Shown: positions 17,324 to 25,399 of the stretch, in pieces | How positions within the stretch are numbered: the stretch's first letter is position 1 | Layout of the letters: each line of letters opens with the position of its first letter | DNA from: an uncultured Lachnospiraceae bacterium | Lineage (GTDB): Bacteria > Bacillota > Clostridia > Lachnospirales > Lachnospiraceae | DNA: 45,924 bases | Assembly (NCBI GenBank): GCA_947575805.1 | Contig: CANPOY010000022.1 | Coordinates: 1-45,924 of the forward strand | Direction of reading: 5' to 3' | Made by a program: the position numbers and the translations under genes | Notes under the pieces: generated by a model | Told to the model about the DNA's origin: nothing | Database searches by the model: none | What the model saw: the letters and a program-made list of their open reading frames with translations, nothing else

Positions 17324-18817
17324 TTAAAAGTCATAGTCCCGGAACCTGTTTGGACGTTTGGGTTTCTTTTTGTTGTTCCTGCGCCAATTCCGGCGTATTC
17401 TCCTAAAAGAAATTTGATAATTCTTCAGGACTGCCCGGATCAGGCACAGTATGATGAAGACGGCAGCAATGCCGGCAAGTGCGGTCAATACCCGTACGAT
17501 ATTGATAAACACTACGGATTTGCCGGAATGTGCTTCTTCCGGTGTTTCCTGGGTGCTGTCGCCCTCGGGCTGAGTGCCGAAGACGTGGGTGTCGCCGCTT
17601 TCCTGCACGAAATCCACACGGACAGTGCCGATGTCTATGCCATGGTATTTGTATGTGATAACGGCGGCCTGATCGTCGTTATTTGTTTCATAGCTGATGG
17701 TGGAGTCCGTGTCGTCAAGAGTGGCAGTTCTGGGCATGATGATGTAATCATCCCGATTCAGGGCCAGTAACGGCCTGGAATTGCCGAATATATCGTTGCC
17801 GCCGTAAAATGCGCGGAAATCGTCCATATTGTATTTTGTTTCTGCCTGAGCCACATTGACCCTGTCGAAGTTACTGAAGCCATAGTTGAAAAGGGCTATG
17901 GTATCCTCATACTGCATGGGGGATTCATCCCGCATGACAACGCAGATCAGTCTCATACCGTCCTTTTCCGCACAGGACACAAGGCAGTATCTGGCAGCAT
18001 TGGTATAGCCCGTTTTGCAGCCAATGATGTACTCATAGGCATAGCTTCCTCCCGGAATGATCTGCATGTTGTTATTTTCCCGTTTTGTCTCCGGGATGGT
18101 GTCGGAAGCCGGTATTTCCAGCAGCCGGGTAAGAGTTATTTTGCACAGCATCTCATTTGAGAAAAAAGCGCGCCCGATCATTGCCAGGTCGTATGCGGTG
18201 GTATAGTGGTTTTCGTCGGGAAGGCCGTTGGGGTTTGCAAAATGCGAATTCAGGCAGCCAAGCTCCTCTGCCCGCCTGTTCATAATATCGGCAAAAGCAC
18301 TCCAGTCGGTAGTTGCGGTGATATGCTCGGCCACGGCATAGGAGACCTCGTTGGCCGATCGGATCAGGATTGCATTCAGGCATTGCTCCATGGTCAGTTC
18401 CTGGCCAACATCCATGGCAATATGATTGCTGTCCCTGGGGGTGTCAAAGACGGCATCATGGGAAAACGTAACAACCTCGTCCAGAGAGCATTGCTCTGCG
18501 GCAATCAGAGTGGTCAAAATCTTAGTAGTGCTGGCGGGATATTCCTTCTGATGAATATTTTTGGAATACAGGATGGTGCCGGTGTCAGCTTCCATAAGAA
18601 TGGCGGATTCTGCTGTTACCACTGGACCTGTGGGCCAGTTGGGCACCTCGTTGGACTGAACGGCCATGGCACGCTGGGCAGCTATGCGGTCGTCCAGTGT
18701 CAGTTCGTCAGCGCGGGCGGAAAAGCCCCTGGAAAGAAACAGACTGCATGCGCAGGTAAGGGCGGTTAAAAGGGCAGTATATCTTTTTCTGTTTTCTGTT
18801 TTACCAAAATGCCTCAT
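17324..18817 (-). CDS. dacF: D-alanyl-D-alanine carboxypeptidase (low-molecular-weight PBP, DacF type)
   Basis: A 497-residue secreted, membrane-anchored serine peptidase that removes the last D-Ala from peptidoglycan stems. Signal peptide about 1-37. The active-site motifs are STTK (near residue 94), SAN (near 155) and KTG (near 268). A penicillin-binding C-terminal beta domain follows, then a single membrane helix (about 435-462) and a strongly basic tail, unlike the amphipathic anchor of PBP5. It converges on the exonuclease gene with only 8 bp between. Its promoter lies in the left copy of a duplicated region. Confidence 0.92.
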   Translation of the reverse strand: MRHFGKTENRKRYTALLTALTCACSLFLSRGFSARADELTLDDRIAAQRAMAVQSNEVPNWPTGPVVTAESAILMEADTGTILYSKNIHQKEYPASTTKILTTLIAAEQCSLDEVVTFSHDAVFDTPRDSNHIAMDVGQELTMEQCLNAILIRSANEVSYAVAEHITATTDWSAFADIMNRRAEELGCLNSHFANPNGLPDENHYTTAYDLAMIGRAFFSNEMLCKITLTRLLEIPASDTIPETKRENNNMQIIPGGSYAYEYIIGCKTGYTNAARYCLVSCAEKDGMRLICVVMRDESPMQYEDTIALFNYGFSNFDRVNVAQAETKYNMDDFRAFYGGNDIFGNSRPLLALNRDDYIIMPRTATLDDTDSTISYETNNDDQAAVITYKYHGIDIGTVRVDFVQESGDTHVFGTQPEGDSTQETPEEAHSGKSVVFINIVRVLTALAGIAAVFIILCLIRAVLKNYQISFRRIRRNWRRNNKKKPKRPNRFRDYDF

Positions 18818-18836
18818 GTAGCTACCTCACAGGGAC

Positions 18837-18866
18837 ATTATATCAAAGAAAAATCTGCTTTGCCAG
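18837..18866 (-). promoter_or_regulatory. Promoter of dacF
   Basis: On the minus strand: CTGGCA (18861-18866), 18-bp spacer, TATAAT (18837-18842). It lies about 20 bp before the dacF start codon and inside the left 91-bp direct repeat. Confidence 0.55.
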
Positions 18867-18927
18867 ATGAGTCTTCTATTTTATAAATTTTTAAGGTATA
18901 ACTTTTTTGGTACTTGCACTGTATAAT
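18837..18927 (+). repeat. Left copy of a 91/95-bp direct repeat (divergent promoter region)
   Basis: Matches 21787-21881 apart from three substitutions and a 4-base indel in a T-rich run. It begins with the leftward -10 of dacF (ATTATA on plus) and ends with a rightward TATAAT (18922-18927). In the right copy that rightward -10 serves trmB. Confidence 0.95.
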
Positions 18928-18968
18928 CCCGAGTTTGACACTTGTGAAAGTGAAAAGTGTCAAAGAGC
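18928..18968 (+). repeat. Left terminal inverted repeat with internal palindrome
   Basis: Begins CCCGAGTTTGACACTTGTG. Inside it TTTGACACTT (18933-18942) pairs perfectly with AAGTGTCAAA (18954-18963), so this end can also fold on itself. It contains TTGACA on both strands. Confidence 0.85.
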
Positions 18969-19100
18969 TGCGGAGCGGAATCATGGAGGGTAGAGTACTT
19001 CATGGACTAAATTTCAAACAGGCAATTCGAAGATTGAAGACTTCCGGATATTCTGTTATATTGGCGGGAAGTAGTACAGCTTTAAAGAATGGAGGGCACT

Positions 19101-19298
19101 ATGAAGCACAAAAGGTTAAACATAGACGGAATACAGATAACCGGAGCCGGCATGACCTGGCTTGAGGGGATCTGTGCTCCGATATTCCGAAAACAAACAT
19201 CTGGTGCGTGCAAATCAGGCAGATTGTCGAAGATAGAATTGCCGGCGGCGAAGCCAATCAAAAATGCCGAGATCCTGGAAAGGGAAAACAAGATATAG
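19101..19298 (+). CDS. Possible small protein, 65 aa, inside the bounded segment
   Basis: A 65-codon reading frame with GGAGGG 4-5 bases before ATG 19101. The product is basic, with two cysteines and no membrane helix, and I recognise no family. A second frame opened by ATG 18983 overlaps it. Its 3' end overlaps the lipoprotein terminator. It may be a real small gene or the remnant of a lost element gene; coding is not established. Confidence 0.3.
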   Translation: MKHKRLNIDGIQITGAGMTWLEGICAPIFRKQTSGACKSGRLSKIELPAAKPIKNAEILERENKI

Positions 19299-19320
19299 CG
19301 TCGGATGCGTATGACGCTAT
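19295..19320 (-). terminator. Terminator-like hairpin after the lipoprotein gene
   Basis: ATAGCGTC (19295-19302) and GACGCTAT (19313-19320) form a perfect 8-bp stem 3 bp after the minus-strand stop codon. On the minus strand a weak T-rich tract (ATCTTGTTTT) follows. Confidence 0.6.
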
Positions 19321-19323
19321 CCG

Positions 19324-21609
19324 CTATTCCTCCAGGTAAATCTGTACCCTGTTATGCAGCTTCCCGGCAGCCTCCTCCGCAGAACAGTCTCCGGCAAAAT
19401 ACGGTTCCAGCTCTTCCCGGATGATATTTTCCAGTTCATAAGGAATCTCCGGCTCCGGCCTTGCTTCCTCAAACAGCGCCATTAACTGCCCGGCCTGCCC
19501 CTCGGTCAGGGCAGTATACTTTACAGCAATTCCCAGGTTACTGGAAATCACCTGATCCCCGTCCCTTTCCTGATACTCGTTCAGAAGCGTTTCCACCACA
19601 TCCCTGCGGCAGGAAAAGCCGGCCCAGATATGCTTATCAGACCCGTGGAACTTAAGCTGCCCCTGGGACGACACCAGATAGCGCAGGAAATCCCTGGCGC
19701 CCTCTGCGGAAGGCGAATTGTTGTTTAAGCAGAGAGCAACCGGAGCCATATAGATGCCCCGACCCTGGGTGGCGGGCATGCCGATCAATACCTCCTGTCC
19801 CTGGAAACAGGCGGAAGCATAAAGAAAATCACCGTACCCATACATCTTCTGATAAAGGGCTGCCAGCTTGCCGTCCTGAAAATACTCCGCCGCCTCATCA
19901 TGGTTCGGGCCGGCATAATACAGATTGTCTCCATAATTCTTCGCAAAAACCAGAAAATCCAGAAAAGGTTGCTCTGCCAGGTGGCTCACACCTGCGTCAT
20001 AGTCAATGAACTGCGGGTTATCCCGATCCGCCAGACCATACTGCAGCACGATACCCATGCTGTCCAGTCCCATCTGCAGAGACTCTGCCGGGGACCTTCG
20101 GACCGCTTCCATCATCTGCGCAGTATCCCAGGATTCCAGATCCCCTGCCAGAGATTTGGAAACAGCCAGGACGGAAGGCACCACACGATAACAGACGCTG
20201 TAAAGAACATCATCCTTTTGGCCTGCCTCCAATACGGCAGGCCAATATTCGGAAGGATTCTCATAAATATCATCCAAAGGCTTCAGATAACCGTTCTGGA
20301 TACAGCCTTCCCATTCAATAAGCCAGGTCTCCATCAGATCCGGTCCCTTGCCGGCGGATATATCCATCTGAAGCTGCTGGCAGTAAGCATCAATATCCCC
20401 GGATTCAAAGGGGTTGACAAGAACAACCCGATATTTGTCGCTTTGCCTGTTGAAGGCGGCGATCACCGGTTCCAGTGAAGCTATATCGGAAGATACCACC
20501 GTAATCTCCTGTTTGTCGGAAGCATCCGTCTGCTCAAAAGTAAGCAGGTAAAGTCCGTTTTCAAAAGAAACAACAACGGAAAAACCCCCGTTTTCTTCTG
20601 GAATAACCGACAGCAGTTCCTCGAGAATATATCCCCTTTCCGCAAAGGAAAGCACCTTCTCCAGGGGAGCGCTCCCATCCCCTGTCCAGACGCCGTCGGT
20701 GCTTGCCAGGATGAACCTTCCGGCAGCGGAGCAGGTGAGCAGGAAATCCTCAAATGCGTTTACCATATTTCCCAGTGAGAAAAGGACCGTGCCGTTTGGC
20801 TTATCCCAGACAGTCAGAGTACCTTCTTCGTCAAATCCGTACCAGAGCCATTCCGAGTCCCGGGATATACAGCCCGATATGGTATGCTCCAGATTCTGGG
20901 TCAGCACAGGCTGCAAATCCTTGTTATAGATGGTAAAGCTGCCATTTGCAGCACTATCGGAGGAAACGGCATACAGCTCCTCTCCCACAGAATACAGTGC
21001 AAGCCGGAATAAGTATACTGGATCGGTATCCAGCTCCATTCCGTCCATAGAGCGGATACTTCCTTCCCAGTTATAAAAAGCAATAAGATTATCCGACAGG
21101 AGGAGATACAAGCCGTCACTGCCGGCAGCAAGAATACGCTGGACGGCAGGACAATACCCGGGGTCGGCCATCAGTCCACCGGTGGAAAAGATATGGTAAT
21201 CCCACTGTTGGTAGGGGACACCCAGAGTGGCCAGGCAGTAACTGCCTGTATAGAACGTTTCTTTGGATTCCTCCAGTTGGTACATGACACTATACAGAAA
21301 ATAAAGTTTTCCGTTTTCACAGAAGGAATTTTCAGGAGAAAGAATAACCTTCGCATGCGCATAGGGACTGGTGGAAAAGTCAGCGTCCGTCATTAATAAG
21401 AAATAATTTCTCCCCTGATTCTCCGGATTATCTTCAAATCCTGCCTTTGGGTCGGAAATGGCCCTTTCCGTGGAGCCGAAATACAGGGTGTCGGAGCCGG
21501 AAGAACCAGAGGGATTCCCGCAGCCAGACAGCAGAAGGGCTGCTGCCAGCATAAGAACCGCTCCTTTCTTTAAGAAACCATCTTCAAAGCTTTTCATCGC
21601 ATTTTTCAT
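19324..21609 (-). CDS. Large lipoprotein: beta-rich N-terminal half plus family 1 solute-binding domain
   Basis: A 761-residue secreted lipoprotein. The signal peptide ends in the lipobox LLSGC with Cys30. Residues about 35-365 are beta-rich with repeated short blades and Trp/Asp turns, suggesting a propeller-like domain. From about residue 367 the sequence matches an extracellular sugar-type solute-binding protein: a first strand like ITVVSSD, a following FNRQSDKYRV helix-strand, and DLMETW. No permease or ATPase genes are near, so it may serve a distant transporter or act as a sensor or binder. The start has AAGGA 8 bases upstream. It is the only substantial gene in the repeat-bounded segment. 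Confidence 0.82.
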   Translation of the reverse strand: MKNAMKSFEDGFLKKGAVLMLAAALLLSGCGNPSGSSGSDTLYFGSTERAISDPKAGFEDNPENQGRNYFLLMTDADFSTSPYAHAKVILSPENSFCENGKLYFLYSVMYQLEESKETFYTGSYCLATLGVPYQQWDYHIFSTGGLMADPGYCPAVQRILAAGSDGLYLLLSDNLIAFYNWEGSIRSMDGMELDTDPVYLFRLALYSVGEELYAVSSDSAANGSFTIYNKDLQPVLTQNLEHTISGCISRDSEWLWYGFDEEGTLTVWDKPNGTVLFSLGNMVNAFEDFLLTCSAAGRFILASTDGVWTGDGSAPLEKVLSFAERGYILEELLSVIPEENGGFSVVVSFENGLYLLTFEQTDASDKQEITVVSSDIASLEPVIAAFNRQSDKYRVVLVNPFESGDIDAYCQQLQMDISAGKGPDLMETWLIEWEGCIQNGYLKPLDDIYENPSEYWPAVLEAGQKDDVLYSVCYRVVPSVLAVSKSLAGDLESWDTAQMMEAVRRSPAESLQMGLDSMGIVLQYGLADRDNPQFIDYDAGVSHLAEQPFLDFLVFAKNYGDNLYYAGPNHDEAAEYFQDGKLAALYQKMYGYGDFLYASACFQGQEVLIGMPATQGRGIYMAPVALCLNNNSPSAEGARDFLRYLVSSQGQLKFHGSDKHIWAGFSCRRDVVETLLNEYQERDGDQVISSNLGIAVKYTALTEGQAGQLMALFEEARPEPEIPYELENIIREELEPYFAGDCSAEEAAGKLHNRVQIYLEE

Positions 21610-21690
21610 GGAATATATCCTTCTTCATTCATAATATGACACCTGTTGATCATAAATAGTAAGTAACCGGCCGGATTCCTGTACGCTTAA

Positions 21691-21719
21691 ATATTATCGT
21701 CTCTGATCGCGAATGTCAA
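21691..21719 (-). promoter_or_regulatory. Promoter of the lipoprotein gene
   Basis: On the minus strand: TTGACA (21714-21719), 17-bp spacer, TAATAT (21691-21696), about 80 bp before the start codon. It lies inside the bounded segment, so the cargo brings its own promoter. Confidence 0.75.
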
Positions 21720-21745
21720 TTATAATATAAGTCTTTTCCTGCACG

Positions 21746-21786
21746 GGTCTTTGACAATTCTCACTTTCACAAGTGTTAAACTCGGG
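21746..21786 (-). repeat. Right terminal inverted repeat
   Basis: The reverse complement begins CCCGAGTTTAACACTTGTG and matches the left end over about 41 bp with four mismatches. Its internal palindrome is less perfect than at the left end. Confidence 0.85.
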
Positions 21787-21881
21787 ATTATATCAAAGAA
21801 AAATCTGCTTTGCCAGATGAGTCTTTTATTTTACAAATTTTTAAGGTATAACTTTTCTTTTTGGTACTTGTACTGTATAAT
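21787..21881 (+). repeat. Right copy of the direct repeat, containing the trmB promoter
   Basis: A 95-bp copy of 18837-18927. It ends with TATAAT (21876-21881), 36 bp before the trmB start, so it should supply the trmB promoter. Its left end keeps the leftward TATAAT that in the other copy serves dacF; here it would read into the lipoprotein gene. Confidence 0.95.
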
Positions 21882-21917
21882 GATCTGTAAGTTGTTCTGG
21901 ATAAAGAGAGGCACATA

Positions 21918-22562
21918 ATGAGGTTGAAAAATATTACAGGCTCCAGGGAGGTCGTCGCCGGGAGTCCTTATGTTGTACAGGAATCGATACAGCAGTCCTG
22001 CCCCGGGACCTGGAAGAAAATCTTTGGAAATGATAATCCGGTTTTTATTGAAATCGGTATGGGAAAAGGAAAATTTATACATACTATGGCTAAGGAACAT
22101 TCTGATACTAATTTTGTGGGAATTGAGAAATATTCCAGCGTACTTCTGCGGGCAATCCAGAAGATGGAGCAGGAGGAGCTGCCGAATCTGAGGTTTCTGC
22201 GCATGGATGCCGAGAATATCGATAAGGTCTTCGGCCCCGGGGAGGTTGACAGGATTTATCTGAATTTTTCGGATCCCTGGCCGAAGGACAGGCATGCCAA
22301 AAGAAGACTTCCCTCAAGGGAATTCCTGGCACGATATGACAGGATCTTAAAGCCGGAGGGCAGACTGGAATTTAAGACCGACAACAGGAAGCTGTTTGAC
22401 TTTGCCGTGGAGGAGCTGGAGCCCGGGGGCTGGAGGGCAGAAGCTGTCACCTATGACCTGCACGGAGATGAGAGATTGATGGAAGGGAATATCATGACGG
22501 AATATGAGGAAAAATTTTCCGCCATGGGAAATCCTATCTGCAAATATATTATATATCGGTAA
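21918..22562 (+). CDS. trmB: tRNA (guanine-46-N7)-methyltransferase
   Basis: A 214-residue SAM-dependent enzyme that makes m7G46 in the tRNA variable loop. It shows the SAM-binding EIGMGKGKF (about residue 44), the family motif SDPWPK followed by RHAKRRL (about 117), and FKTDN near 153. Length is normal for the family. GAGAGGC lies 5 bases before the ATG. It is followed within 15 bp by the YitT-family gene. Confidence 0.95.
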   Translation: MRLKNITGSREVVAGSPYVVQESIQQSCPGTWKKIFGNDNPVFIEIGMGKGKFIHTMAKEHSDTNFVGIEKYSSVLLRAIQKMEQEELPNLRFLRMDAENIDKVFGPGEVDRIYLNFSDPWPKDRHAKRRLPSREFLARYDRILKPEGRLEFKTDNRKLFDFAVEELEPGGWRAEAVTYDLHGDERLMEGNIMTEYEEKFSAMGNPICKYIIYR

Positions 22563-22577
22563 GGGATGGATATAGGG

Positions 22578-23453
22578 ATGAAAAAGGATGTTTTGCTCTA
22601 TGAGGGAAAAAGAAGCCTGTTCAGTATTTTAGGTGCACTTCTTTATGCGGCGGGAATCAATCTTTTTATGGTGCCTTCGGGTCTGTATACCGGGGGGCTG
22701 ATGGGGATCTGCCAGGTGATCCGTACGGTTCTGGCGGATCTGTTTGATCTGGATTTCAGCAGCTTTGACATAGCCGGTATTATCTATTATGTCATGAATA
22801 TTCCCATATTTATTGTGGCCTTCGCCAGAATAGGGCGGGCTTTTTTTGCCAAGACATTGCTGGCGGTATCTGCCATGACTGTATTTATGTCCGTTATTCC
22901 CGTGGGTGCAGTGTTGGATGACGTGATGGCGTCCTGCGTGGTGGGAGGGATTATCTCCGGTGCGGGAGTGGGGATTATGCTTCGCATGGGCTCCTCGGGG
23001 GGCGGCATGGACGTTGTCGCGGTGCTGCTGACCAAGTGGAAGCGGGATTTCAGTGTGGGAAAGGTGACCCTGCTGGTGAATCTGGCGCTGTACGGCACCT
23101 GCCTTTTCCTGTTTGATGTAGATGTGGTGCTTTATTCCGTCATTTACGCGGCGGTGTATTCCGTGGCTATGGATCGGATGCACACTCAGAATATCAATGT
23201 GGAGGTTAATGTCATCACCAAGGCGGATACCACGGCTTTGGAGAAGGAGGTATTTAATGAGGTGGGAAGGGGCATTACCAAGTGGTCCGCCCTGGGGGCA
23301 TATACCTATGACCGTTCCCATGTTCTGTATATCCTGCTTTCCAAGTATGAGGTGAATCGGTTGAAAGCTATTATCCACAAGCATGACCCCAATGCGTTTA
23401 TCGTGGTAAACGAGGGGGTCAGCGTGGACGGAAATTATCTGAAGAAGCTGTAA
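22578..23453 (+). CDS. YitT-family membrane protein (DUF161 + DUF2179)
   Basis: About 291 residues. Five to six membrane helices (about residues 15-205) make up the YitT/DUF161 part, with GGLMGICQV and a glycine-rich GSSGGGMDVVA stretch. A soluble C-terminal DUF2179 domain follows (about 215-290) and ends in GVSVDGNYLKKL. The physiological role of the family is not settled. I prefer ATG 22578 because ATG 22566 has no room for a ribosome site after the trmB stop. It may be co-transcribed with trmB. Confidence 0.88.
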   Translation: MKKDVLLYEGKRSLFSILGALLYAAGINLFMVPSGLYTGGLMGICQVIRTVLADLFDLDFSSFDIAGIIYYVMNIPIFIVAFARIGRAFFAKTLLAVSAMTVFMSVIPVGAVLDDVMASCVVGGIISGAGVGIMLRMGSSGGGMDVVAVLLTKWKRDFSVGKVTLLVNLALYGTCLFLFDVDVVLYSVIYAAVYSVAMDRMHTQNINVEVNVITKADTTALEKEVFNEVGRGITKWSALGAYTYDRSHVLYILLSKYEVNRLKAIIHKHDPNAFIVVNEGVSVDGNYLKKL

Positions 23454-23483
23454 GCAGATGCTTTTTGCGAATTTACTATAACT

Positions 23484-23518
23484 ACAGGGCATAAGGCTAT
23501 TTCAAGTATCTGCCCTGT
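23484..23518. terminator. Hairpin between convergent yitT-family and DUF1846 genes
   Basis: ACAGGGCA (23484-23491) and TGCCCTGT (23511-23518) form a perfect 8-bp stem with a 19-nt loop. No T tract follows. The remaining intergenic DNA to 23656 holds a 64-codon minus-strand frame without a ribosome site, which I do not call as a gene. Confidence 0.4.
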
Positions 23519-23656
23519 GGCTGTCTGAGGGTTTATCCTGCAGCGCCGCAGTCCCTTATCGTTCAGGGCGGCCCGGTAATCGTTATAGCCCGGCAGGTTT
23601 GGGGCATATTCCACAATGGTGAGCTGCATGCCAAGGCGCAGGCAGCTTCGCCTATC

Positions 23657-25132
23657 TCAGTATCTCTTTTTTACTGTCTGGACGGGCTCACTTGTGAGAT
23701 CCACGCCCAGCTTTTTGTATATTTTTATGTCTACCTCGGAAAGCATTACCGAGGTATGCACCTGACATCCCTTCAGGTTCGGAAGCTGTTCCAGTGCGCG
23801 TCTGGCATTGCTGTCTGCCGATGCGGCAAGGGAGAGGGCGATCAACACCTCATCGGTGTGCAGTCTGGGGTTTTTACCGCCAAGATAGCGCACCTTCAGA
23901 TCCTGAATCGGTTCAATGGCATCCGGCTGAATCAGGCGGATGTCATGATCGATGCCTGCCAGATGTTTCAGGGCATTTAGAAGCAGTGCAGCGGAAGCGC
24001 CCAGAAAATCGGAGGTCTTGGAGGTTATAATCTCGCCGTCGGGAAGCTCGATGGCAGCAGTGGGAACGCCCAGTCTTTCGGCGCGCTGCTTGCAGGCTAC
24101 AGTCACCTGCCTGTCGTCGGTGGAGATCTTTGCCTGCTTCATCAGCAGCTCAATTTTGTATACCTCGTTTTCGGAGGCTTCGTCCCGGATCACCTTGTTT
24201 AAGGTGGTGTAATAGCGCCGGATGATTTCCATGTTGGAGGCATGACAGCAGACCTCGTCGCTGACAATGCAGTTCCCGGCCATGTTGACGCCCATGTCCG
24301 TGGGGGACTTATAGGGATTGCTTCCGTAAATACCTTCAAAAATAGCGTTGAGTACGGGAAAAATCTCAATGTCCCGGTTATAATTTACAGCGGTTTCCCC
24401 GTAAGCTTCCAGGTGGAAGGGATCGATCATATTCACGTCGTTCAGATCCGCAGTAGCCGCCTCATAGGCCAGGTTAATGGGGTGCTTCAGGGGTATGTTC
24501 CAAATGGGGAAGGTCTCAAATTTCGCGTAACCTGCCTTGATGCCTCTGAGATTGTCGTGGTAAAGCTGGGAAAGGCAGGTTGCCATTTTGCCGCTGCCGG
24601 GTCCGGGGGCGGTGACTACAACAAGAGGCCTCGTGGTTTCGATGTATTCGTTTCGGCCATACCCGTCCCTGCTGACGATCAGTGGCACGTTGGCGGGATA
24701 GCCTTCAATGGTGTAGTGCACGTATACCTTAATATTTTTCTTTTCCAGCTTCGCCTTGAATTGGTCGGTGCTGTTCTGGCCCGAGTAGTGGGTAATGACT
24801 ACACTGCCCACATAAAGCCCCTTCTGGAGGAATTCTTCCCGCAGGCGCAGCACGTCCACGTCATAGGTAATCCCCAAATCGCCTCTGACCTTGTTCTTTT
24901 CAATGTCAGCGGCACTGATGACGATGACAATTTCCGCACAGTCAGAGAGCTGCAACAGCATCTGCAGCTTGGAGTCGGGAGAAAAGCCGGGAAGAACCCG
25001 GGAAGCATGATAGTCGTCGAACAGCTTTCCGCCAAATTCCAGATAGAGCTTGTCCCCAAACTGACGTATACGTTCCATAATGTGCTTGGATTGCATTTTT
25101 AAATATTTTTCATTGTCAAAACCGATTGTCAT
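23657..25132 (-). CDS. DUF1846 family protein
   Basis: A 491-residue protein of the DUF1846 family, conserved in Firmicutes; structures exist but the function is not known. It has a glycine-rich GPGSGKMATC loop near residue 175 that resembles a nucleotide-binding loop, and no signal peptide or membrane helix. Length is as expected. A G-rich ribosome site (AAGGAACGGG) lies upstream of the ATG. It is divergent from ftsH across a 267-bp region. Confidence 0.9.
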   Translation of the reverse strand: MTIGFDNEKYLKMQSKHIMERIRQFGDKLYLEFGGKLFDDYHASRVLPGFSPDSKLQMLLQLSDCAEIVIVISAADIEKNKVRGDLGITYDVDVLRLREEFLQKGLYVGSVVITHYSGQNSTDQFKAKLEKKNIKVYVHYTIEGYPANVPLIVSRDGYGRNEYIETTRPLVVVTAPGPGSGKMATCLSQLYHDNLRGIKAGYAKFETFPIWNIPLKHPINLAYEAATADLNDVNMIDPFHLEAYGETAVNYNRDIEIFPVLNAIFEGIYGSNPYKSPTDMGVNMAGNCIVSDEVCCHASNMEIIRRYYTTLNKVIRDEASENEVYKIELLMKQAKISTDDRQVTVACKQRAERLGVPTAAIELPDGEIITSKTSDFLGASAALLLNALKHLAGIDHDIRLIQPDAIEPIQDLKVRYLGGKNPRLHTDEVLIALSLAASADSNARRALEQLPNLKGCQVHTSVMLSEVDIKIYKKLGVDLTSEPVQTVKKRY

Positions 25133-25199
25133 TTTTATCCCGTTCCTTTTCCTTTTATGATCTGTATTTCTTTGACTATAACCATATTACTATAGAAGC

Positions 25200-25242
25200 T
25201 GAACGGATGCAGGCATTCCTGCATTCGCTGCTTATGCGTTCA
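25200..25242. repeat. Nested palindrome between DUF1846 and ftsH
   Basis: TGAACG (25200-25205) pairs with CGTTCA (25237-25242), and inside it ATGCAGG (25207-25213) pairs with CCTGCAT (25218-25224) around CATT. It lies between divergent genes, upstream of both promoters. Confidence 0.55.
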
Positions 25243-25304
25243 TGATACCACAAAAAGGCGGCGGGTGGAATAATAAAGTTTAGAATTCTTTCACATTTAT
25301 GCTA

Positions 25305-25333
25305 TTGATTTATCGACTGCCAATCTCTATAAT
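25305..25333 (+). promoter_or_regulatory. Promoter of ftsH
   Basis: TTGATT (25305-25310), 17-bp spacer, TATAAT (25328-25333), 66 bp before the chosen ftsH start. Confidence 0.7.
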
Positions 25334-25399
25334 AAAATAGGTTCTGTAGCACAAATGATGGGAATACTGATATTTGAAGAATGCAGAAATGGAGTTGCT

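Larger units (their letters stand above)
18928..21786. mobile_element. Inverted-repeat-bounded segment carrying an orphan lipoprotein gene
   Basis: A 2.86-kb segment whose two ends are ~41-bp imperfect inverted repeats (outer 26 bp identical at 25 positions). Directly outside each end sits one copy of a 91/95-bp direct repeat. Between them are one large lipoprotein gene (minus), its promoter and terminator, and about 360 bp without a convincing gene. No transposase or recombinase is present, so if mobile it is non-autonomous. It separates dacF from trmB, which were presumably divergent neighbours before. Confidence 0.6.

Noticed and set aside
18914..19165. 84-codon frame at the left end of the bounded segment
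   Set aside because: It starts within the direct repeat and crosses the inverted repeat. No family is recognised and it overlaps the other small frame.
23435..23629. 64-codon minus-strand frame between the YitT-family and DUF1846 genes
   Set aside because: It has no ribosome site, overlaps the hairpin and the end of the YitT-family gene, and shows no recognisable family. A gene remnant remains possible.
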